NCBI GenBank assembly: GCA_021157745.1
Contig: JAGGWA010000044.1
Coordinates: 1 to 18,579, forward strand
DNA length: 18,579 nucleotides
Direction of reading: 5' to 3'
Origin: Thermoplasmata archaeon
GTDB lineage: Archaea; Thermoplasmatota; E2; UBA202; JdFR-43
Below are positions 5,723 through 13,420 of this stretch, one piece after another. Numbering within the stretch: the first letter of the stretch is position 1; each line of letters begins with the position of its first letter. Below the pieces are notes generated by a model. It saw only the letters and a list, made by a program, of their open reading frames with translations. It had not been told where the DNA came from and did not search any database. A program made the translations under genes and the position numbers.

Positions 5723-6133
5723 TCATTCCTCCCATATTCTGTCCTCTTCTATTATATGAACAACTTTCCATTTCTCTTCTGATAGGGCTTTCGATATATA
5801 TCTTCTATGGCATCTAAATGGCAATTTTTCCGCGCACATTATTGCAGCTATGCAACTGGAAGCGACACTCTTCAACTTTTCATATGCATTTTTCCATTCC
5901 TTGCTAAGCATCCATTTATCATAGCCGCCCCTGAACCCTCCCAATGAAGGAAAATGAAAATATCTTATATTGTTTCTCTGCAGTATAGAGGCAATATTTT
6001 CCTTTTTGAAATATTCGAATTTTGAGGTAGGAAATCTTCTAACGTCGATAACACACTCTATGCCGTATTTCTTTAAAATATTCAAAAATTCATCAATGCT
6101 TCTGTTTGAATGCCCAATCGTGTAAATTCTCAT
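5723..6133 (-). CDS. DUF488 family protein
   Basis: At 136 residues this is a complete member of the DUF488 family. Conserved elements are YTIGHSNRSIDEF (4-16), VIDVRRFPTSKFEYF (28-42), the glycine-rich FPSLGGFRGGY (61-71) and the cysteine motif MCAEKLPFRCHRRYIS (99-114), with C100 and C108. The biochemical function of the family is not established to my knowledge; conserved Arg, Cys and His residues suggest an enzyme or nucleotide/nucleic-acid binding. It starts with an ATG that overlaps the ileS stop in an ATGA (6130-6133), so it is translated from the ileS transcript. The gene directly downstream is separated by the 150-base gap, so this is likely the last gene of the ileS operon. Confidence 0.9.
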   Translation of the reverse strand: MRIYTIGHSNRSIDEFLNILKKYGIECVIDVRRFPTSKFEYFKKENIASILQRNNIRYFHFPSLGGFRGGYDKWMLSKEWKNAYEKLKSVASSCIAAIMCAEKLPFRCHRRYISKALSEEKWKVVHIIEEDRIWEE

Positions 6134-9100
6134 TCCTTTTTTATCTCAATCTTTATTTTTTCTCCTTCGATGTCCCATTCCATTCCGTTTGATGGTTCTT
6201 CATATATTATCTCGCTACTCCTCGTCTCATTTTTAACATATTCTTCCCATTCTCCGAGTCGACTCCTTTCAATTCCAATTTTTGTTATTATTTTGTCCTC
6301 CATTTCAAGCTCCATCTTCTTCCTCATTTCCTGTATTCTCCTTACAATTTCTCTTGCAAATCCTTCCTTCTTTAGCTCTGGAGTAATTACAGTATACAAT
6401 GCTATTTTGTTTCCGTCGATGGAGGAAACATCATAACCTTCCTTTGGAACCTCCTCTATAATGTAATCCTCTTCATCTATTCCATGTTTTGAAAGTTCAT
6501 GTATGGGTGTTGTTTCAATTATCCTTGCTATCTCCTTTGCCCTTTCCTTATACTTTGGACCAATTTTTGAATAATCTGGTTTTGCAATCTTTTTCATGAA
6601 TTCATCATCTGTGGATGAAAAAATGATTTCTTTTACATTCATTTCTTCCTTTAAAATACCCCTCATATCTTCCATGTTTTCATCTGAAACTATTATCGCT
6701 CGTTGCAGAGGCTGCCTCAGCTTTATCTTATTCCTTGCTCTTATTGCTCTTGCTTCCTCTGTCAGGCTCCTTGCTATTTCCATTTTTTTCTCGAGTTTTT
6801 CATCTATCAATTTTTCATCTTGGCTGGGATAATCGCATAGATGAACGCTCTCCTTTCCTCCAAGTTCAAGATAAATCTTTTCTGTTATGAATGGAACGAA
6901 TGGGGCAAGTAATTTTATGAGAGTGGTCAAAACTTCATATAGTGTGGAGTAGCCAGCGAGCTTATCAATGCTTTCCTCTTCCGTCCAAAAACGCTTTCTT
7001 GAATTTCTAACATACCAGTTGCTCAAATCATTTACCACAAAATTTTCTATGGCGCGGGCAGCTTTATGAACCTCGTAACCATTCATTTTTTCCTCGACTT
7101 CTTTTATGAGGCTATTCAAAGATGACAGAATCCATTTATCGAGTATGCTTCTTTTATCATATCCAACTTTTTTACTCTCATAATCAAAATTATCAAGCGT
7201 CGAATATGTTTTGTAAAATGAGTGAACATTCCATAGGGTTAACAAAAATCTGCTCAAAACTTCCTTGACAGCCTTTTCATAAAAGCGCTTTGGTTGCCAT
7301 GGTGGAGAGGAAGAAATGAGATACCATCTGAGTGCATCCGCTCCATCCTTCTCAAAAACCTCATCAGGCTCAACATAATTGCGAGCTTTCTTTGACATTT
7401 TTTGTCCTTTTTCATCAAGGATAAGGCCGAGAGTGAGAACATTCTTGTAGGCAGGCTTATCGAATAGAAGCGTTGATATGGCGAGCAATGAATAAAACCA
7501 TCCTCTCGTCTGGTCTATGGCCTCGCAAATAAAATCTGCAGGGAAGCTCTCCTTGAACTTCTCTTCATTTTCAAAGGGATAATGCCACTGAGCAAAAGGA
7601 GCTGAACCAGAATCATACCAAGCGTCGATGACTTCCTCTACCCTCTTCATCTCGCCATTGCAGCGCGGGCATCGCAATTTTATTTTATCCACATAGGGAC
7701 GATGCAAATCAAGCTTTTCAGGCATTTCTATTGCCATACTCTTTAGTTCTTCAACACTTCCTATGCAAACTTCATGGCCACATTTCTCGCACTTCCATAT
7801 TGGTAAGGGCGTTCCCCAGTAACGCTTTCTTGATAAAGCCCAATCTCTTGCTTCCTTTATAAATTCTCCAAATCTCCCGTGCTTTATATACTCCGGATGC
7901 CAATTTATCTTTTCGTTGTTTTTAACTAAATTGTCTCGCAATTTTGACATTCCTATGAACCATGATTCGATGGCATAGTAAAGCAAAGGCGTATCGCAAC
8001 GCCAGCAAAATGGATACTGATGCTTATATTTTTGATAGCCTTCCAGCAAGCCACGCTGTTTCAAATCTTCTATTATGCTTTCATCTGCATCCTTCACAAA
8101 CATTCCCGCCCATTTTTTTACAACGCTCGTAAAACGACCTTGCAAGTCGACAGGCTGAATCATGGGCAAATCATATTTTTTGCCCACTTCATAATCATCT
8201 TCTCCAAAAGCAGGGGCAATATGAACGATGCCAGTGCCTTCATCCATGGTAACGAAATCTGCGGTGACAACATACCAGCATTTTTTATCTGGCTTTACAT
8301 AGTTGTAAAGAGGCTCGTATTCTATTCCTTCAAGCTCTTTTCCTTTAAATTCGTCTATGATATCATAATTTTTGAGCAAAACATCAGCTCTTTTTTTAGC
8401 GAGAATGAAAATGTTGCCATTATAATTTATTTTAACATAATCTTCTTCGGGATGAACAGCGAGAGCAACATTTGATATTAAAGTCCATGGTGTTGTTGTC
8501 CATGCAAGAAAATACTCGTCTTTTCCCTTTATTTTGAATCTCACAAAAATGCTTGGGTCCTCAACCTCTCTATATCCCTGCGCCACCTCATGCGAGGAAA
8601 GCGTTGTTCCGCAGCGAGGACAATACGGAGTCACACGATAGCCACGATAAAGCAAGCCACGCTTCCAGGCTTCTTTCAAAGACCACCATACTGACTCAAT
8701 ATACTTATTGTCCATCGTGATATAAGGATGCTCCATGTCTATCCAGAAGCCAACGCGCCTTGTCATCTTCTTCCATGCTTCTTCATATTTGAAAACGCTC
8801 TTCCTGCATTCCTCATTAAATCTCTCTATTCCGTATTTTTCAACTTCCTGCTTGTTCTTGAGCCCGAGCATTTTTTCAACTTCTATTTCGACTGGCAGCC
8901 CATGGGTGTCCCATCCAGCACGCCTTTCAACATAATATCCTTTCATTGTCTTGTATCTTAAAAAAACATCCTTCATTGTTCTTGTAAGAACATGCCCGGG
9001 ATGCGGCAAGCCGTTGGCGGTCGGAGGCCCTTCAAGAAAAATAAATTTTTTTCCATCCTTTCTCTTTTCGAGGCTTTTCTCGAATATTTTGTTCTTCTCC

Positions 9101-9147
9101 CAGTATTCAAGCACCTCCTCTTCTATCTTTGGATTGTATTCTGGCAT
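6130..9147 (-). CDS. ileS: Isoleucyl-tRNA synthetase
   Basis: This is a full-length 1005-residue class Ia synthetase that charges tRNA-Ile. The HIGH signature reads PPTANGLPHPGH with HPGH at 49-52. The KMSKS signature is KMSKK at 583-587. Between them lies the CP1 editing domain, including LAWTTTPWTLISNVALAVHPEEDY and DEGTGIVHIAPAFGEDDY. Other supporting segments are the CPRCGTTLSSHE, CEKCGHEVC and CPRCNGEMKR zinc-ribbon-like motifs and IDAWYDSGSAPFAQWHYP. The C-terminal third is the anticodon-binding domain plus the extension typical of archaeal/eukaryal-type IleRS, with RARNKIKLRQPL. A TATA-like element 25 bases upstream and the absence of a ribosome binding site indicate a leaderless transcript. 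The DUF488 gene overlaps its 3' end by four bases. No T-box-like leader is present, as expected in an archaeon. Confidence 0.98.
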   Translation of the reverse strand: MPEYNPKIEEEVLEYWEKNKIFEKSLEKRKDGKKFIFLEGPPTANGLPHPGHVLTRTMKDVFLRYKTMKGYYVERRAGWDTHGLPVEIEVEKMLGLKNKQEVEKYGIERFNEECRKSVFKYEEAWKKMTRRVGFWIDMEHPYITMDNKYIESVWWSLKEAWKRGLLYRGYRVTPYCPRCGTTLSSHEVAQGYREVEDPSIFVRFKIKGKDEYFLAWTTTPWTLISNVALAVHPEEDYVKINYNGNIFILAKKRADVLLKNYDIIDEFKGKELEGIEYEPLYNYVKPDKKCWYVVTADFVTMDEGTGIVHIAPAFGEDDYEVGKKYDLPMIQPVDLQGRFTSVVKKWAGMFVKDADESIIEDLKQRGLLEGYQKYKHQYPFCWRCDTPLLYYAIESWFIGMSKLRDNLVKNNEKINWHPEYIKHGRFGEFIKEARDWALSRKRYWGTPLPIWKCEKCGHEVCIGSVEELKSMAIEMPEKLDLHRPYVDKIKLRCPRCNGEMKRVEEVIDAWYDSGSAPFAQWHYPFENEEKFKESFPADFICEAIDQTRGWFYSLLAISTLLFDKPAYKNVLTLGLILDEKGQKMSKKARNYVEPDEVFEKDGADALRWYLISSSPPWQPKRFYEKAVKEVLSRFLLTLWNVHSFYKTYSTLDNFDYESKKVGYDKRSILDKWILSSLNSLIKEVEEKMNGYEVHKAARAIENFVVNDLSNWYVRNSRKRFWTEEESIDKLAGYSTLYEVLTTLIKLLAPFVPFITEKIYLELGGKESVHLCDYPSQDEKLIDEKLEKKMEIARSLTEEARAIRARNKIKLRQPLQRAIIVSDENMEDMRGILKEEMNVKEIIFSSTDDEFMKKIAKPDYSKIGPKYKERAKEIARIIETTPIHELSKHGIDEEDYIIEEVPKEGYDVSSIDGNKIALYTVITPELKKEGFAREIVRRIQEMRKKMELEMEDKIITKIGIERSRLGEWEEYVKNETRSSEIIYEEPSNGMEWDIEGEKIKIEIKKE

Positions 9148-9167
9148 TCAATGGCAAATGGAAGAAA

Positions 9168-9177
9168 GCTTAAAATG
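9168..9177 (-). promoter_or_regulatory. TATA-like element for ileS
   Basis: CATTTTAAGC on the minus strand is centred about 25 bases from the ileS ATG in the 39-base gap after lrp. No Shine-Dalgarno sequence follows, consistent with a leaderless mRNA. Read-through from lrp cannot be excluded. Confidence 0.45.
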
Positions 9178-9186
9178 TTTTTGCTT

Positions 9187-9615
9187 TCACCATGACTTGA
9201 GCCTTTCCAGTATAACGGAAGGATTTACCGAAATAACTCCCTCCATGTTCTTTATATCATTCAAAATTTTTTCTAGATGTTTGCTATCCTTCGCCCATAT
9301 ATCAACCATTATTGAATGTCCTCCTGCAACGATTGCAACGCATTTTACAGCATGCATTTCAGTAAGGCGGCATGCTACCTTCAAAAAATAATTCGGATTT
9401 GTGTTTATGCCGACATGGGCAACACTTTTATAGCCAAGTTTTTCAGGATTAACTTTTATCGTATATCCTTCTATCACTCCTTTTTCTTCAAGTTTTTTTA
9501 TCCTTTTCCTTACAGCAGTTTCGGATATATTCAAAATTTTGGCTATCTTCAAATAGGGCATTCTCGCATTTTTTGAAAGCATCTCAATTATTAATGCATC
9601 TTTTTCATCCATCAT
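9187..9615 (-). CDS. Lrp/AsnC-family transcriptional regulator
   Basis: At 142 residues this is a standard Lrp/AsnC (feast/famine) regulator. The N-terminal winged helix-turn-helix covers about residues 3-50: DALIIEMLSKNARMPYLKIAKIL, then NISETAVRKRIKKLEEKGVI with the recognition helix at about 31-42. It is followed by the linker strand IEGYTIKVNPEKLGY and the C-terminal RAM ligand-binding domain (about 64-140), with a VAGGHSIMVDIWAKD segment. Such proteins form dimers and octamers and often control their own gene. The start has two adjacent ATGs (9615 and 9612) and no ribosome binding site. It is transcribed divergently from the mbs operon over a shared palindrome, so autoregulation and control of the operon are plausible. 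The ligand is unknown; an amino acid is typical. Confidence 0.93.
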   Translation of the reverse strand: MMDEKDALIIEMLSKNARMPYLKIAKILNISETAVRKRIKKLEEKGVIEGYTIKVNPEKLGYKSVAHVGINTNPNYFLKVACRLTEMHAVKCVAIVAGGHSIMVDIWAKDSKHLEKILNDIKNMEGVISVNPSVILERLKSW

Positions 9616-9636
9616 GGTTCGAAATTAAAACCAAAT

Positions 9637-9661
9637 GGTTATATATACGAAGTATATAACC
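9637..9661. promoter_or_regulatory. Inverted repeat covering divergent lrp/mbs core promoters
   Basis: GGTTATATA (9637-9645) and TATATAACC (9653-9661) are perfect 9-base inverted arms around a 7-base spacer. The AT-rich arms supply TATA-like sequences in both directions: about 28 bases from the lrp ATG at 9615 and about 30 bases from the mbsA ATG at 9673. Neither gene has a ribosome binding site, so both transcripts are probably leaderless. A dimeric Lrp-type protein bound here would block TBP access to both promoters. The operator role is inferred; the repeat itself is directly visible. Confidence 0.65.
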
Positions 9662-9672
9662 TTTCTGATAGC

Positions 9673-10182
9673 ATGGGGGGAAAATTTGCATATGTTGCAA
9701 TATTGCTTACGATCATATGGATAGCCCTCATATATAGTCCAAATATAACAATGGAGGCGTTTTTAGAAGAGCTTGTAGCTGGAATCATCATTTCAATAGG
9801 AGTGGCTGCCATAACAAGTAAAAATTTCGAAGGGCTTGGAATAAAATATCTTCATCCTAAAAGAATAGCGTATTTCATTGCATTCTTTTTTGTTTTTTTA
9901 AAGGAAATGGTGAAAGCGAATTTGAACATGGCTAGAATTGTTCTTTCTCCAAAGCTTCCTGTAAAGCCTGGCATAGTTGAAATTGAAACCGATTTGAAAC
10001 TTCCATCTGCAAAACTTTTCCTCGGAAATGCAATAACATTGACGCCTGGAACCATGACGATAGACTATGATAACAACAAGGCATACATACACTGGGTTTA
10101 TGTTGAAAGCACAGAGCCAAAAAAGGCGGGAGAAATTATAAAAGGAAAGTTTGAAAGATTGCTTAAGGAGGTGTTCTCATGA
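9673..10182 (+). CDS. mbsA: MBS/MBX complex subunit A, MnhE/MrpE-like
   Basis: This 169-residue first gene of the operon encodes an MnhE/MrpE-type subunit of the ion-translocating module shared by Mrp antiporters and complex I-related hydrogenases. Two hydrophobic segments lie near the N-terminus (about 5-22 and 33-48), and a third (about 66-84) leads into the family motif FLKEMVKANLNMARIVLSP. The cytoplasmic C-terminal domain has ITLTPGTMTIDYDNNKAYIHW, the signature TPGT region of the family. The subunit is structural and helps form the Na+/H+ module. The ATG lies 12 bases after the divergent palindrome with no ribosome binding site, so the operon transcript appears leaderless here. It overlaps mbsB by four bases. 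Confidence 0.9.
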   Translation: MGGKFAYVAILLTIIWIALIYSPNITMEAFLEELVAGIIISIGVAAITSKNFEGLGIKYLHPKRIAYFIAFFFVFLKEMVKANLNMARIVLSPKLPVKPGIVEIETDLKLPSAKLFLGNAITLTPGTMTIDYDNNKAYIHWVYVESTEPKKAGEIIKGKFERLLKEVFS

Positions 10183-10439
10183 ATTCTTACTTTGTTTATT
10201 TGATTCTTTCTATTCTTGCAGCTTCCGTAGCTTTAGGAACATATCGTCTTTTGAAGGGGCCAACAGCAAGCGATAGGGCTGTAGCATTGGATGCTTTGAC
10301 AAATATAACAACCGCCTTGCTTGTTTTAATAGCTGTGCTTTCATCTCGTTTCATTTATCTGGATGTGGCTCTTGTATATGCAATACTCGCATTTGTTGGC
10401 GTGATTGCAATTGCGAGATATCTGGAGGGAGGATTATGA
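10179..10439 (+). CDS. mbsB: MBS/MBX complex subunit B, MnhF/MrpF-like
   Basis: This 86-residue protein has three membrane helices (about 4-23, 36-57 and 61-80). The family signature YRLLKGPTASDRAVALDALTN follows the first helix, as in MrpF, whose conserved GPt..DRv.alD segment is diagnostic. The start has a strong ribosome binding site (GGAGGTG at 10167-10173, five bases before ATG) and overlaps mbsA in an ATGA. The 3' end also overlaps mbsC by four bases, so translation is tightly coupled. Within Mrp-like modules this small subunit packs with the E and G homologues and contributes to the sodium-translocating part. Confidence 0.9.
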   Translation: MNSYFVYLILSILAASVALGTYRLLKGPTASDRAVALDALTNITTALLVLIAVLSSRFIYLDVALVYAILAFVGVIAIARYLEGGL

Positions 10440-10768
10440 TAGGGCAAATTTTGGATTATGCGGGCATGATTTTCGTTTTCATTGGCTCTCTGTTTTTCCT
10501 TTTTGGGACAATAGGGCTTGTAAGAATGCCGGATTTGTACAACAGAATGCAGGCTTCAACGAAGACAACGACACTTGGTGTCCTTTCTTTCCTTTTTGGA
10601 ATTGGTTTAATGCAATTGCAATGGATGATCAAGCTTCTTGTGATAGCTTTATTCATTGTGCTAACTGCTCCAGTGGGAGCGAGTGCTCTTGCAAGAGCTT
10701 CCCATAATGCAGGAATAAAGTTATGGGAAAAAAGCATTGTAGATAAATATGAGGAGAGGAAAAAATGA
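10436..10768 (+). CDS. mbsC: MBS/MBX complex subunit C, MnhG/MrpG-like
   Basis: At 110 residues this matches the MnhG/MrpG family. The first helix (about 8-27) is followed by the conserved segment GTIGLVRMPDLYNRMQASTKTTTLG (about 25-49), the best family marker. Two further helices follow (about 49-63 and 66-82), with APVGASALARASHNAGI near the C-terminus, equivalent to the family's 'PvsaHai.rAa...g' motif. The C-terminus is charged and cytosolic. It overlaps both neighbours by four bases. The role is structural within the ion-translocating module, together with subunits A and B. Confidence 0.9.
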   Translation: MIGQILDYAGMIFVFIGSLFFLFGTIGLVRMPDLYNRMQASTKTTTLGVLSFLFGIGLMQLQWMIKLLVIALFIVLTAPVGASALARASHNAGIKLWEKSIVDKYEERKK

Positions 10769-11010
10769 TACTCGTTATCATAGCATGGGTTATGGCTCTT
10801 CTTGCAATAGTGGCTGCAATATATGCTGTCGAGACTAAAGATTTGCTTTCCTCCGCTATTGCCATGGGAATAGCAAGCCTGGTTGTTTCAATAATGTTTT
10901 TAGTTCTGCAAGCTCCTGATGTTGCGATAACCGAGGCTTCCATAGGAGCTGCTCTTACAATGGCAGTGTTTGTATATGCAATAGGAAAAACGAGGAGGTG
11001 GGAAGAATGA
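10765..11010 (+). CDS. mbsD: MBS/MBX complex subunit D, DUF4040/MbhD-like
   Basis: This 81-residue protein has three membrane helices. It carries the DUF4040 signature found in MbhD and in the C-terminal part of MrpA: the segment SSAIAMGIASLVVSIMFLVLQAPDVAITEASIGAALTMAVF, with the conserved APDVAiTEaaiGa motif (about 52-63). The acidic residues of this motif are thought to lie on the ion path in Mrp-type modules; family knowledge supports that, not this sequence alone. It overlaps mbsC by four bases. Its stop overlaps the ATG of the fused E/F gene at 11007, preceded by AGGAGGTG inside this gene. Confidence 0.88.
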   Translation: MILVIIAWVMALLAIVAAIYAVETKDLLSSAIAMGIASLVVSIMFLVLQAPDVAITEASIGAALTMAVFVYAIGKTRRWEE

Positions 11011-11735
11011 GGAAATATGCTGGCATAGCTGTAGCATTGCTTTTCTTTGCTTTCTCAATTTCAATATTCATCCAGCTCATTCCATACGATAGCTATGAAG
11101 GAAGTGCTTACCATTACAAGAATCCAATTAATGGAAGCGTTGCAAATGAGAGCGTTCCAAGCCATTACATAAAAGAAACGAGGAACGAGACGGGCGCTGT
11201 AAATGCTGTTACTGCAATCGTCGTCGAATATCGTGGCTTCGATACTTTAGGAGAGGTAACCGTTCTTTTCACAGCAGCAACAGGCGTTTCATTCTTGCTT
11301 TACCAGCTCCACAAAAAAATGCAGAGGAGGGAAGCGAATTTGATCACTAAAGAAGGCTCAAAAATTGTTCTGCCATTCGCCTTGCTTACAGGAGCATACA
11401 TATTCATTCATGGCCACCTCACGCCAGGCGGCGGCTTTCCAGGCGGCAGCGTTATTGCCTCTGGCTTTCTTTTGATGCTGCTCGCATATCCAAAGTTTTT
11501 TGTGAATGAAAAAAGGCTGTCATATATAGAAAGCATTTCTGGATCGATTTTTGTTATAATTGGATTGCTCGGCTTGCTGCTTGCAACATCATTCCTTCAA
11601 AATTTCATTCCTGTTGGTAAACCTGGCCATCTCTTCAGTGCTGGCATAATACCCCTCATCTACATTGCGATTGGATTCAAAGTTGGCTCAGAGCTTTCTT
11701 CAATTGTTCAAAAATTGAAGGAGGTGGAAGAATGA
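11007..11735 (+). CDS. mbsF: MBS/MBX complex fused E and F subunits (MbhE + MnhB-like)
   Basis: This 242-residue protein joins two units that are separate in MBH operons. Residues 1 to about 105 resemble MbhE: an N-terminal helix, a polar loop of about 45 residues, then the motif VVEYRGFDTLGEVTVLFTAA (72-91) and a second helix. Residues about 106-242 are an MnhB/MrpB domain with YIFIHGHLTPGGGFPGGSVIASG (131-153) and a GKPGHLFSAGIIPLI loop (204-218). I chose ATG 11007 because it has AGGAGGTG six bases upstream and forms an ATGA overlap with mbsD; a GTG at 10998 would start inside that ribosome binding site. The P. furiosus mbx operon, as I recall it, also lacks a separate E gene, so the fusion may be normal for the family. 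Confidence 0.85.
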   Translation: MRKYAGIAVALLFFAFSISIFIQLIPYDSYEGSAYHYKNPINGSVANESVPSHYIKETRNETGAVNAVTAIVVEYRGFDTLGEVTVLFTAATGVSFLLYQLHKKMQRREANLITKEGSKIVLPFALLTGAYIFIHGHLTPGGGFPGGSVIASGFLLMLLAYPKFFVNEKRLSYIESISGSIFVIIGLLGLLLATSFLQNFIPVGKPGHLFSAGIIPLIYIAIGFKVGSELSSIVQKLKEVEE

Positions 11736-12079
11736 ACTTTGCCGCCTTAACATTACCATGCTATATTACAGTAGCTGCTCTTCTTTCCATAGGCTTATAC
11801 GGCGTGATTTCAAAAAGCAATTTAATGAAGATATTCATTTCTTTATCAATAATGGAAACAGGCGTTAACTTACTTTTGATAACAATTGGCCATATCCCAG
11901 GAGGAACTGCTCCAATAGAAAATGCAAACTTTGCAAAATATGTTGATCCATTGCCTCAGGCTCTGGTTTTAACGGCCATCGTAATAGGACTTTCTGTTAC
12001 AGCTTTAGCCATAGCTGTGTTAATATCATATTATCAAAAAAATGGAACCCTCGAATATAAGGAGGGGATGAAATGGTAA
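11732..12079 (+). CDS. mbsG: MBS/MBX complex subunit G, MnhC/NuoK-like
   Basis: At 115 residues with three membrane helices this is a NuoK/MrpC-type subunit. Helix 1 contains SIGLYGVISKSNLMKIFISLSIMETGVNLLLI, the classic 'iGly.vl.r.nlik.ligl.ime.avNLlli' pattern, with the conserved glutamate at E42. The loop DPLPQALVLTAIVIGLSVTALA (72-93) is also diagnostic of the family. Glutamates of this type belong to the charged axis that links the antiporter-like subunits to the redox arm in complex I. It overlaps the preceding gene by four bases and mbsH by seven, with GGAGGGG at 12061-12067 serving the next start. Confidence 0.92.
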   Translation: MNFAALTLPCYITVAALLSIGLYGVISKSNLMKIFISLSIMETGVNLLLITIGHIPGGTAPIENANFAKYVDPLPQALVLTAIVIGLSVTALAIAVLISYYQKNGTLEYKEGMKW

Positions 12080-13419
12080 TTCATCCTGTATTGCTGATTG
12101 CCATTCCTTTGATCACGGCTTTCATAATCCCGATTTTCAAAAAATATGGGGCGGCGATAGCAGGAGGGGCAATAGCATTCAACATGGGATATGCAATAGG
12201 CATATTCTTCCATGTCTATTCAAATGGAAAAATTTATGAAACCATAGCAGGATTTAATCCCCCAATAGGAATATTTTTAGCAATCGATTCTCTTTCTGCT
12301 TTACTTGCTTTGATTATAAATCTATTTGCTTTCATAAATTTTGTAGCAATTGGAAAAGAAGCAAACTACAAATTTTCAATGCTTTATCTCCTCGCTATAG
12401 CTGGCTCAACGGGCATTGTTATAACAGGAGACATATTCAACATGTTTGTATTTTTTGAAATAACAGCAGTTGCAAGCTATGCTTTAATAGCTGGAAAGAA
12501 AGATAAAAAAGCTCTGGAAGGAGCAATAAAATATATGGTTCTTGGTTCAATAGCATCTTCCTTCATACTAATAGGAATAGCATTGATTTACAGCCAGCTC
12601 AAAACACTCAACATATATGATATAGCGGCGAGAATAGCAAGCATGGATGCAAAAATAAAATGGGCATCATTTGCAATGCTTCTTACAGGCATAGGGGTTG
12701 AAGCGGAAATATTTCCATTGAATGGATGGGTTCCTTCCGCTTATCAAGGAGCGAGTGAAGGAGTCGCATCGTTGCTTTCTTTCGCTCCTTCAAAAGCTGC
12801 GATATACGCAATAGCTCGTTTGATGCTTGTAATATTTCCCTTCCATGCCACTTATGAAATAGCTCTGTGGGTTGGTGTGATAACTCTCCTTATAGGAGAG
12901 CTTGCTGCCTTCATGCAGGAAGACGTTAAAAGAATGCTTGCATATTCCTCCATAGGACAGATGGGAATGATTCTGATTGCTTTTAGCTTGGCAAGCCAGG
13001 ATTTAAAATACGCTTTGATAGCCTCGCTATTTCTCATAGTAAGTCATGCAGCCTCGAAATCATCTCTGTTCCTGCTTTCTAAAAGCGAAAAAATGCATGG
13101 CATGGCGAGCAAATATGCTGGAATTGTAAGCGTGCTTAGCCTCATAGGAATGCCGCCATTAGCTGGATTCTGGGGCAAATGGTATTTGATGCTTGCCGCC
13201 ATGGATGAGAAATTATGGCTTGTCATCATACTCATTTTCTTTGCTGGAATAGTGGAAACAGCATATTTCGCAAGATATTTGCACAGAAGCATCGGAAATG
13301 ATGGCGAGTTAAGTCTGCGTTACAAGGCGACGATGGCGGCGATGGCCTCCTTTGCCATACTATTCGGCTTGCTTCCTTTGGTGTATAAAATTGCTTCTTT
13401 GCCATTATGGGGTGGTTAA
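12073..13419 (+). CDS. mbsH: MBS/MBX complex subunit H, antiporter-like (MrpD/NuoN family)
   Basis: This 448-residue hydrophobic protein has about 13-14 membrane helices and belongs to the proton-conducting transporter family of complex I subunits and MrpD. Conserved elements include the helix-5 glutamate E129 in NMFVFFEITAVASYALIA, the lysine K241 in LSFAPSKAAIYAIARL, QEDVKRMLAYSSIGQMG and the HAASKSSLFLLS segment in the second half. In the discontinuous helix 7, where many family members have a lysine and PLHxW, this one reads GVEAEIFPLNGWVPSAY: E210 replaces Lys and N replaces His. This may be a trait of the MrpD/MbhH branch. The start follows GGAGGGG by five bases. The role is ion translocation coupled to electron transfer. 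Confidence 0.92.
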   Translation: MVIHPVLLIAIPLITAFIIPIFKKYGAAIAGGAIAFNMGYAIGIFFHVYSNGKIYETIAGFNPPIGIFLAIDSLSALLALIINLFAFINFVAIGKEANYKFSMLYLLAIAGSTGIVITGDIFNMFVFFEITAVASYALIAGKKDKKALEGAIKYMVLGSIASSFILIGIALIYSQLKTLNIYDIAARIASMDAKIKWASFAMLLTGIGVEAEIFPLNGWVPSAYQGASEGVASLLSFAPSKAAIYAIARLMLVIFPFHATYEIALWVGVITLLIGELAAFMQEDVKRMLAYSSIGQMGMILIAFSLASQDLKYALIASLFLIVSHAASKSSLFLLSKSEKMHGMASKYAGIVSVLSLIGMPPLAGFWGKWYLMLAAMDEKLWLVIILIFFAGIVETAYFARYLHRSIGNDGELSLRYKATMAAMASFAILFGLLPLVYKIASLPLWGG

Positions 13420-13420
13420 G

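Noticed and set aside
8020..8475. Plus-strand open frame of 151 residues antisense to ileS
   Set aside because: It lies wholly inside the conserved IleRS editing domain on the other strand and has no ribosome binding site or recognisable motif.
9616..9672. SurR binding site upstream of the operon
   Set aside because: The known SurR core is GTT-N3-AAC. Here GTT and AAC half-sites are 17 bases apart, so the repeat does not match.
9673..13419. Stand-alone Mrp Na+/H+ antiporter operon
   Set aside because: The genes continue without a break into H', M, J, K, L and N, so the Mrp-like part is a module of a redox-driven complex.
13352..13420. Upstream start of the H' frame inside mbsH
   Set aside because: The extra 23 residues are an out-of-frame reading of mbsH; ATG 13421 has a suitable ribosome binding site and a family-like N-terminus.
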